A DNA stretch of 10,915 nt, taken from positions 1-10,915 of the forward strand of contig JBILUQ010000122.1 of NCBI GenBank assembly GCA_044370935.1. The letters run 5' to 3'. The notes beneath the pieces are model-generated. The model was not told where the DNA came from. It searched no databases and saw only the letters and a list, made by a program, of their open reading frames with translations. Position numbers and translations under genes: made by a program. Positions 5,509 through 10,915 of this stretch are shown here, piece after piece (the first letter of the stretch is position 1; each line of letters starts with the position of its first letter). The DNA comes from Chth-196 sp044370935. GTDB lineage: Bacteria > Verrucomicrobiota > Verrucomicrobiia > Chthoniobacterales > Chthoniobacteraceae.

Positions 5509-8163
5509 ATGAGACCCCGGACCATTCAACTTTTCCTGCCTTTCATCTCCTGCGCTCTCGTCGCAGCCGCACCCGTTGTTTCCGCAGAAACGACCGCCTC
5601 CTCGAATCCCCAGCAAGCCATTGCACCTGCGCAGCAGAGCCCCTCTCCAATAAAAAAACGTCAAGGGGGCGGCCCAGAAAACCCCGAGCGTCCATTCCGT
5701 CCACAGGCCTCACCTGTGGTTTCAGGCAAGGAATCTCTCAAAAACTTCAAGCTCCCAGCGGGATTCAAGATCGAGGTGGTCGCATGCGAACCGATGATTG
5801 AGACGCCGGTTGCCGTGAGTTGGGATCACAAAGGCCGCATGTATGTGGTGGAGATGAACAGCTACATGCACGACATGGATGGCAACGGTGAAGACCAAGC
5901 CGTGGGCCGCATCAAGCTCCTGGAAGACTTCGATGGTGACGGAATCTATGACAAGGCCTCGGTCTTCGTCGATAAGCAGATCATGCCGCGCGCGGTGATG
6001 GCTTTGGGCGATGGCGCGTTGGTAGTGACTCCACCCACCCTGACGTTTTACCGCGACACCGATGGAGACGGGGTCGCGGACAGCGCCGAGATCGTCGATG
6101 ACGAGGTCGGCAAGCTCGGCGGACAACCCGAGTACCTGCCCAATAGCCCGCTTTGGGGACTCGACAACTGGATTACTTTTTCACTGCACACCGTGCGCTA
6201 CCGTTACCAGCAGGGTGCATTCATTAGCGGTCCCGGCGGTAAATCCGGACAATGGGGGCGCACTCAAGACGATTGGGGGCGTCATTACTTCAATTACAAC
6301 AGCGACCTGCTGCGTTGTGACCTGATTCCACCACTTTGGTATGGACGAAACCCGCGCATCGCCGAGCGCTCAGCGATCAACGTACAGACAATCAAGGATC
6401 AGACCGTGTGGCCTGGGCATCCTAATCCGGGAATCAACCGGGGCTACAATGTCGACGCACTTCGTCCGGATGGATCACAAAAACTCGCCACAGCTACGTG
6501 CGGGGCCGGAATTTATCGCGGTAACCTCTTCCCAAAGGAATATCGGGGCAATGCTTTTGTGCCTGAACCCGCTGGCAACTTGGTGAAACGTCTCATCCTC
6601 GAAGACGGGAACACCACAATAAACGCGAAAAACGCATATAAAGATTCAGAATTCCTGACTTCATCTGACGAGCGCTTCCGCCCCGTCAACGCCGTCACCG
6701 GTCCCGACGGAGCACTGTACGTAGTGGACATGGCCCGTGGCATCATACAGCACAAAGTCTTTCTTTCATACTACCTCGCAGCAAACATCGAAGAGCGCAA
6801 CTTGGAGAGTCCGATCAATCTGGGCCGCATCTACCGCATCGTTCCTGACAAATCCAAGCCCAAGACGGAGAAGTTTCCCGAGCAAACCGAGGGACTAGTC
6901 GCACTTTTGTCCCATGAAAACGGCTGGGTTCGAGACACAGCGCAGCGAATGATCGTGGAGACGAATGATCAGCGCGTTGCAGCCTCTTTGAAAAAACTCC
7001 TGGTGACCGGGAAGACTGCGCAGTCACGTCTGCATGCATTGTGGACGCTTGAAGGCATTCACGCGCTTGACCAAAAAACGCTGGAGACCGCAGGCAAAGA
7101 CGCGAGCGCGAAGGTGCGGGCAGCCGTGGTGAATCTCGCAACTGAGGCCACTTGGCAACACGCCTTCCTTCCCGAAAACGCAGGCAAAACAAAAGAAGGG
7201 CCCCTAGCTAGCCTCATTGGAGACAAAAGCCCCGAGGTACAGCTGGCTCTCGCGTTTCAACTGGGCGCTAAGCCGAAAACAGAGGCGAGGCCTCTGCTTA
7301 ACCAACTACTGCGGACCAATCCGACCCCAGCGATTGCGCAGGGAGTGCTCAGCGGAATGCAGGGGCAGGAGCTCGATTATCTGGAAGAGCTCGTGAAGCT
7401 GCCGATCTCCGATTCCAAATGGATACAGAGTTCAGGCATCGTGAAGACGCTCGCGGGAATGATTCAGTCCGAGCGCAAGCCAGCATCAATGAACAAGGCT
7501 TTAGATCTGGCAGCGTCTCTCACAGCCAATTCCCCTGTTCAAATCGCGTTACTCGAGGGGCTCTCTGGCAAATCATCAGACCCCAAAAAAAACAAGAGCA
7601 CAACGCAGGCTAAGCCAATCCAACTTGCAGCTGAGCCAGCGGCACTGACTCAGCTTGCATCGAAGGCGAATCAAAACTTGAACCCGATACTGGCACTTAT
7701 TACGCAGCAAGTCAGCTGGCCAGGAAAACCATCAACAGCTCCCGTTCGCGAACCGGTGAAGCCGCTGACTGAATCGGAGAAGGCACTTTTCGAGAAGGGG
7801 CGTGTCGTCTACAACACCATCTGCTTCGCGTGCCACCAACCAAGCGGCCTGGGCTTGCCTGGACTGGCTCCCACCCTTGTTGGATCCGACTGGGTCACGG
7901 GACCGGCCGACAAACTCGTCCGCATTGTAACACAAGGACTCACTGGGCCGATCGAGGTGAATGGAACAAAGTGGCAACTTGAAATGCCCGCGGTCACTCA
8001 TCTCTCAGACGAAGAGTTGGCAGCTGTACTCACATACGTCCGACGGGAATGGGAGAATGAAGGAACCCCGGTAACCCCGGCGGATATCACCGCTACCCGC
8101 GCAAAAATCAACGGACGCACCACGGCATGGACAGCAGTAGAACTGCAAAAACCGTTAAGATAA
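5509..8163 (+). CDS. PVC-type propeller dehydrogenase / HEAT-repeat / cytochrome c fusion protein
   Basis: An 884-residue exported multidomain oxidoreductase. Residues 1-26 form a signal peptide (cleavage after VVSA), followed by a Pro/Gly-rich linker to about 80. From LPAGFKIEVVACEP (82 onward) to about 455 lies the PVC 'membrane-bound dehydrogenase' propeller, related to sorbosone/glucose dehydrogenase propellers. It contains three Asp-rich loops, DMDGNGEDQ (122-130), DFDGDGIYD (140-148) and DTDGDGVADSAE (183-194), resembling calcium-binding loops. A helical HEAT-like region spans about 460-700. A C-terminal cytochrome c domain has CFACH (772-776) and a likely axial methionine M826 in LEMP. 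It probably oxidises a carbohydrate or alcohol outside the cytoplasm and passes electrons to the haem; the substrate is unknown. No Shine-Dalgarno precedes the ATG. It heads a likely three-gene run with the ThuA-like and DUF1080 genes. Confidence 0.88.
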   Translation: MRPRTIQLFLPFISCALVAAAPVVSAETTASSNPQQAIAPAQQSPSPIKKRQGGGPENPERPFRPQASPVVSGKESLKNFKLPAGFKIEVVACEPMIETPVAVSWDHKGRMYVVEMNSYMHDMDGNGEDQAVGRIKLLEDFDGDGIYDKASVFVDKQIMPRAVMALGDGALVVTPPTLTFYRDTDGDGVADSAEIVDDEVGKLGGQPEYLPNSPLWGLDNWITFSLHTVRYRYQQGAFISGPGGKSGQWGRTQDDWGRHYFNYNSDLLRCDLIPPLWYGRNPRIAERSAINVQTIKDQTVWPGHPNPGINRGYNVDALRPDGSQKLATATCGAGIYRGNLFPKEYRGNAFVPEPAGNLVKRLILEDGNTTINAKNAYKDSEFLTSSDERFRPVNAVTGPDGALYVVDMARGIIQHKVFLSYYLAANIEERNLESPINLGRIYRIVPDKSKPKTEKFPEQTEGLVALLSHENGWVRDTAQRMIVETNDQRVAASLKKLLVTGKTAQSRLHALWTLEGIHALDQKTLETAGKDASAKVRAAVVNLATEATWQHAFLPENAGKTKEGPLASLIGDKSPEVQLALAFQLGAKPKTEARPLLNQLLRTNPTPAIAQGVLSGMQGQELDYLEELVKLPISDSKWIQSSGIVKTLAGMIQSERKPASMNKALDLAASLTANSPVQIALLEGLSGKSSDPKKNKSTTQAKPIQLAAEPAALTQLASKANQNLNPILALITQQVSWPGKPSTAPVREPVKPLTESEKALFEKGRVVYNTICFACHQPSGLGLPGLAPTLVGSDWVTGPADKLVRIVTQGLTGPIEVNGTKWQLEMPAVTHLSDEELAAVLTYVRREWENEGTPVTPADITATRAKINGRTTAWTAVELQKPLR

Positions 8164-8219
8164 AAAACTCACCACCAACTCCCTCGCACATTCAAGCGCA
8201 GTCACACAACAAACCCAGA

Positions 8220-9254
8220 ATGAAATTACAATCCATCACCAAGCCCCTCGCTCTAGCCTCGCTAATTCTCACGAGCCCATTCAGCAATGCCGGCGAACAT
8301 TCTCTCACCTTTGAAGGCAAGGCGGGTCCTGGAAAAGGCAAACACGTCGTACTAATCGCCGGAGACGAGGAATACCGCTCCGAAGAATCCCTTCCGATGC
8401 TTGCAAAAATCCTGAGCGAACGGCATGGCTTCAAATGTTCAGTGCTTTTCTCGGTTGATTCAGAGGGCGTTATCACACCGAATGATGGCACCTCACTATC
8501 CAATCCCGACCTGCTTGAAACTGCGGATGCACTCGTACTCGGATTGCGATTCCGCAACTGGCCAGAGGAAGCGCTCAGCCGATTTGAGAAGGCCGTGGAC
8601 AGCGGAAAACCCATCATTGGCCTTCGCACCAGCACGCATGCATTCAATAAAAACCGACTAACCGATTTCGGAAAGCAGGTCCTTGGCGAAAAGTGGGTGT
8701 CACATTGGGGAAATCACAAAGTAGAGGGCACTCGAGGCATCATTGAGCCCGGCGCCGAAGGCAACTCGCTCCTGCATGGCGTCTCCGACGTCTTTGGTGC
8801 AACAGACGTGTACGAGGCCTACCCGCCCGCTGATGCGACCATTCTTTTACGAGGACAAGTTGTGTCGGGGCTGACGCCTGCCTCGACGCCCGTTCAACGA
8901 GTCAAGCCTCGGAGCACCGACAAGGTCGAGCAGGACGTGAACACCCCGATGATGCCAGTCGCATGGATACGCGAGCATTCCACCGCATCTGGAAATACAA
9001 ACCGCGTCCTCTGCACAACGATGGGGTCCGCGGATGATTTGGTAAACGAGGGCCTCAGGCGCCTCGTCGTCAACGGAGTCTACTGGGGCTTGAAAATGGA
9101 TGTCCCAATGAAAGCCGATGTGCGCTTCGTCGATGAATACCAGCCAAGCTTCTACGGCTTCAACGGCTATCGCAAAAGCATGAAGGTATCCGACTTGGAG
9201 CTCGGAAAGAAAATGCCGGGCGACCCACTGCCTCCTCCAGCGCCGAAAAACTAA
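8220..9254 (+). CDS. Secreted ThuA-like (trehalose utilization) domain protein
   Basis: A 344-residue exported protein with a signal peptide (1-24, basic start, hydrophobic core, SNA cleavage site). The ThuA-like domain, a glutamine-amidotransferase-like fold, opens with HVVLIAGDEEYRSEESLPML (42-61) and continues through ERHGFKCSVLFS, ADALVLGLRFRNW and GKPIIGLRTSTHAF. It ends with a conserved tail around DEYQPSFYGFNGYRKSMK. ThuA of rhizobia works with the dehydrogenase ThuB in trehalose use through 3-keto sugars; the reaction of these secreted versions is not settled. The ATG at 8220 was chosen because it gives a clean signal peptide; an upstream in-frame ATG at 8127 would overlap the preceding gene. 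The gap to the preceding stop is 56 bases with no terminator, supporting co-transcription. Confidence 0.85.
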   Translation: MKLQSITKPLALASLILTSPFSNAGEHSLTFEGKAGPGKGKHVVLIAGDEEYRSEESLPMLAKILSERHGFKCSVLFSVDSEGVITPNDGTSLSNPDLLETADALVLGLRFRNWPEEALSRFEKAVDSGKPIIGLRTSTHAFNKNRLTDFGKQVLGEKWVSHWGNHKVEGTRGIIEPGAEGNSLLHGVSDVFGATDVYEAYPPADATILLRGQVVSGLTPASTPVQRVKPRSTDKVEQDVNTPMMPVAWIREHSTASGNTNRVLCTTMGSADDLVNEGLRRLVVNGVYWGLKMDVPMKADVRFVDEYQPSFYGFNGYRKSMKVSDLELGKKMPGDPLPPPAPKN

Positions 9255-9321
9255 CCTGCCATCCCACCCTTGAAACGTGGCGTGCAGTTTATTTTCCAAC
9301 GAAGCTTTTACCGAGACCAGT

Positions 9322-10116
9322 ATGCGTTCCTCCCCCTACTTCCTTTGGCCCGTCCTCGCAGTTCAAGTCCTTGCGCTGACACAACCCGTCCAATGCCTAG
9401 CCGACGTCGGGCTTAATGCAAAACCCATCGCTGGCGCAGAGGTGCTCATCGACGGAACCAGGGCAACATTGGATGACAAGTGGACTTATTGGGAGGGACC
9501 GCGGTTTGGTTCGTCGCTGCCCATCAAATGGAAATTGGTCAATGATCCGTTGGATCCGGGAATGGCACTGCAGAGCGACGACCCTGCGGTGACTCTAGGA
9601 AAATTCGGAGTCGCGGATATCATCACAAAAAAGGAGTACCGAGACTTCCGGCTGCACATTGAGTTCTTGGTGATGAACGAAGCGGGAAACAGCGGCGTTT
9701 ACCTGCAGAACCGCTACGAAATCCAAATTCAAGACGGCGATGCAACCTCGCACGGAATGGGTGCTGTGATTAACGAGACCCCTTCCCCCTACTATTTGTA
9801 CAAGGGGCTACGCCACTGGAATTCGTACGACATCGTGTTCCGCGCCGCACGCTTCAAGGAAGGCGTCCGGGTCGAAAAGGCATTGGTGACCATGTATTTC
9901 AACGGAGTAAAAATTCACGCCAACCAAGAGATCAATCAGGTTTGGGGCGGAGCAAACTCCGGAATGGACGGAGGTAACGACGGTGGAAAAGGCATCACGG
10001 ACCGTCCGGGCGGATTGAAACTCCAATGCGAGGGGCACGACGTAAGGTTCCGAAACGCCTGGATCAAGGAACTGTCGTTGGAGAAGCCACAGACAAACTT
10101 CGGCCGCGACAACTGA
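9322..10116 (+). CDS. Secreted DUF1080 / 3-keto-disaccharide hydrolase domain protein
   Basis: A 264-residue exported protein. Residues 1-27 form a signal peptide (CLA before D28). The rest is one DUF1080 domain, a concanavalin-like beta-sandwich family now named for 3-keto-disaccharide hydrolase activity. Visible family hallmarks are the KKEYRDFRLHIEF strand, NSGVYLQNRYEIQI (from N123), the Gly/Asp-rich loop GGANSGMDGGNDGGKG and the closing RFRNAWIKE (242-250). It likely hydrolyses a 3-keto-glycoside in the periplasm or outside the cell, though some DUF1080 proteins may only bind sugars. An in-frame GTG at 9277 would add 15 residues before the signal peptide, so the ATG at 9322 is preferred. 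It follows the ThuA-like gene by 67 bases without a terminator and converges with the PepSY gene. Confidence 0.87.
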   Translation: MRSSPYFLWPVLAVQVLALTQPVQCLADVGLNAKPIAGAEVLIDGTRATLDDKWTYWEGPRFGSSLPIKWKLVNDPLDPGMALQSDDPAVTLGKFGVADIITKKEYRDFRLHIEFLVMNEAGNSGVYLQNRYEIQIQDGDATSHGMGAVINETPSPYYLYKGLRHWNSYDIVFRAARFKEGVRVEKALVTMYFNGVKIHANQEINQVWGGANSGMDGGNDGGKGITDRPGGLKLQCEGHDVRFRNAWIKELSLEKPQTNFGRDN

Positions 10117-10152
10117 CCGGATACACCTGCGCGCTTACGCGCCACATCTGCG

Positions 10153-10860
10153 TCATTCCTTGGAGCGCCTCGGCCGGGTTGCGAAAAACAGCACGACGCC
10201 GAAAATTGCCACAACCGCTGCAGCTCCCGTCAAAACGACGAGGATCCAGTCTCTTGCAGTTTTGTCTGAAATGAATGAGAGCTTGTGGAAGTTGCTGAAG
10301 AAATTCGCTTCAAACTGCCGCCGGTTGTCAGTGTGCCGAGTCACGCTTCCCGTCGTGGTGCTCACGTAAACACGGGTGCCTTTGCCATCGTCCGAATCGA
10401 ATCGGTACACTGGGAGAATGCGAAAAATATTGATGTACTCGCTGTTGAACGAAGTAAGAAAGTCGGTCTTCCGCACCTCGGCGCCTCCCAGAAAAGCCGA
10501 GGCGATTTCCTTCGCGTACAATTCATCTTGCGAGAGGTCCTCATGTCCGTCTTTGGCGCTAAGGTACAGCGGCGCTCCCTTGCTGGTATAGATCTGATAC
10601 CAGGGATTCCCTCCAATACCCCGCACGTTTACCGCCTTCACAGGACCGGTATCAGCGCTTAACCTAGAGAGAGCTTCGGAAACCGAGCAGGTGATCGCAT
10701 CCGGCTGCAGGCCGCCTCCACTGGGCCTCGCCGACGGTGGAGGCTCTTGGGTTCGGGTCATCACGGTGTGAAGGACTCCGCTGATGGTCGACATCAGAAT
10801 ACTCAGGCTGAAGACAAGTCCAAGCCATCGATGGATACGGCGTAGTGTGGGGGATTTCAT
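10153..10860 (-). CDS. PepSY domain membrane protein (two transmembrane helices)
   Basis: A 235-residue inner-membrane protein. A first helix spans about residues 12-34 (RIHRWLGLVFSLSILMSTIS). A soluble, probably periplasmic, PepSY region (about 50-190) contains the YVSTTTGSVTRHTDNRRQFE and FFSNFHKLSF segments typical of PepSY-associated membrane proteins. A second helix spans about 204-225 (WILVVLTGAAAVVAIFGVVL), followed by a basic tail, TRPRRSKE. Relatives are often encoded beside TonB-dependent siderophore receptors or ferric reductases, so a role in metal uptake is possible, but the gene upstream lies outside the window. The ATG at 10860 places the first helix as expected; no Shine-Dalgarno is visible. 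It converges on the DUF1080 gene, leaving a 36-base gap, so it is not part of that block. Confidence 0.82.
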   Translation of the reverse strand: MKSPTLRRIHRWLGLVFSLSILMSTISGVLHTVMTRTQEPPPSARPSGGGLQPDAITCSVSEALSRLSADTGPVKAVNVRGIGGNPWYQIYTSKGAPLYLSAKDGHEDLSQDELYAKEIASAFLGGAEVRKTDFLTSFNSEYINIFRILPVYRFDSDDGKGTRVYVSTTTGSVTRHTDNRRQFEANFFSNFHKLSFISDKTARDWILVVLTGAAAVVAIFGVVLFFATRPRRSKE

Positions 10861-10915
10861 ATGAAAAAGGAGTAGAATTTAAAAACTCAGGAGACTGGAG
10901 GTATTCGAGCAGGTT

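Noticed and set aside
8062..8079. Tandem AACCCCGG repeat near the 3' end of the oxidoreductase gene
   Set aside because: It lies in coding sequence and encodes a simple TPVTP segment; two copies do not make a meaningful repeat.
8127..8219. Upstream ATG for the ThuA-like protein overlapping the oxidoreductase gene
   Set aside because: The extra 31 residues would precede a well-formed signal peptide and look unlike coding sequence of this family.
9277..9321. GTG start for the DUF1080 protein
   Set aside because: It would put 15 residues before the signal peptide; the ATG at 9322 gives a normal export signal.
10129..10142. Short hairpin GCGCG/CGCGC between the convergent DUF1080 and PepSY genes as a bidirectional terminator
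   Set aside because: Only a 5-bp stem with no T tract on either side; too weak to call.

Overview
The window looks like chromosomal DNA from a member of the Verrucomicrobiota or a close PVC-superphylum relative. The reasons are a PVC-type 'membrane-bound dehydrogenase' fused to HEAT-like repeats and a c-type cytochrome, secreted ThuA and DUF1080 (3-keto-disaccharide hydrolase) proteins next to it, a secreted PQQ-like propeller with the WDQFRGP-type N-terminus common in these phyla, and start sites that mostly lack a Shine-Dalgarno sequence. Coding density is high and no stretch over 100 bases lacks a gene apart from short leaders. I saw no rRNA, tRNA, CRISPR array, insertion sequence or phage gene.

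Layout. Bases 1-1930 (+) hold the 3' end of tex (S1-domain RNA-binding protein), a perfect hairpin on its stop codon, two more hairpins, and a complete CCA-adding-enzyme/poly(A)-polymerase family gene with an HD domain. Bases 1980-4506 (-) hold, in transcription order, a secreted 8-repeat PQQ-like propeller, a YceH/DUF480 winged-helix protein and a DUF3293 protein. Bases 4602-5447 (+) hold a class IV aminotransferase-fold protein, divergent from the propeller, that keeps the catalytic lysine but has lost several PLP-anchoring residues.

Bases 5509-10116 (+) hold three consecutive genes for exported proteins separated by 56 and 67 bases: the propeller/HEAT/cytochrome c oxidoreductase, a ThuA-like protein and a DUF1080 protein. 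This is the most interesting block. By analogy with known 3-keto-sugar chemistry, the first enzyme could oxidise a sugar or glycoside and pass electrons to its haem, after which the DUF1080 and ThuA proteins would process the keto-sugar. This pathway is inferred. The window closes with a convergent (-) gene for a two-helix PepSY membrane protein at 10153-10860. The last 55 bases are its upstream region and hold nothing I can name.

No decisive promoter could be identified. The only strong ribosome binding site is that of the yceH-like gene.
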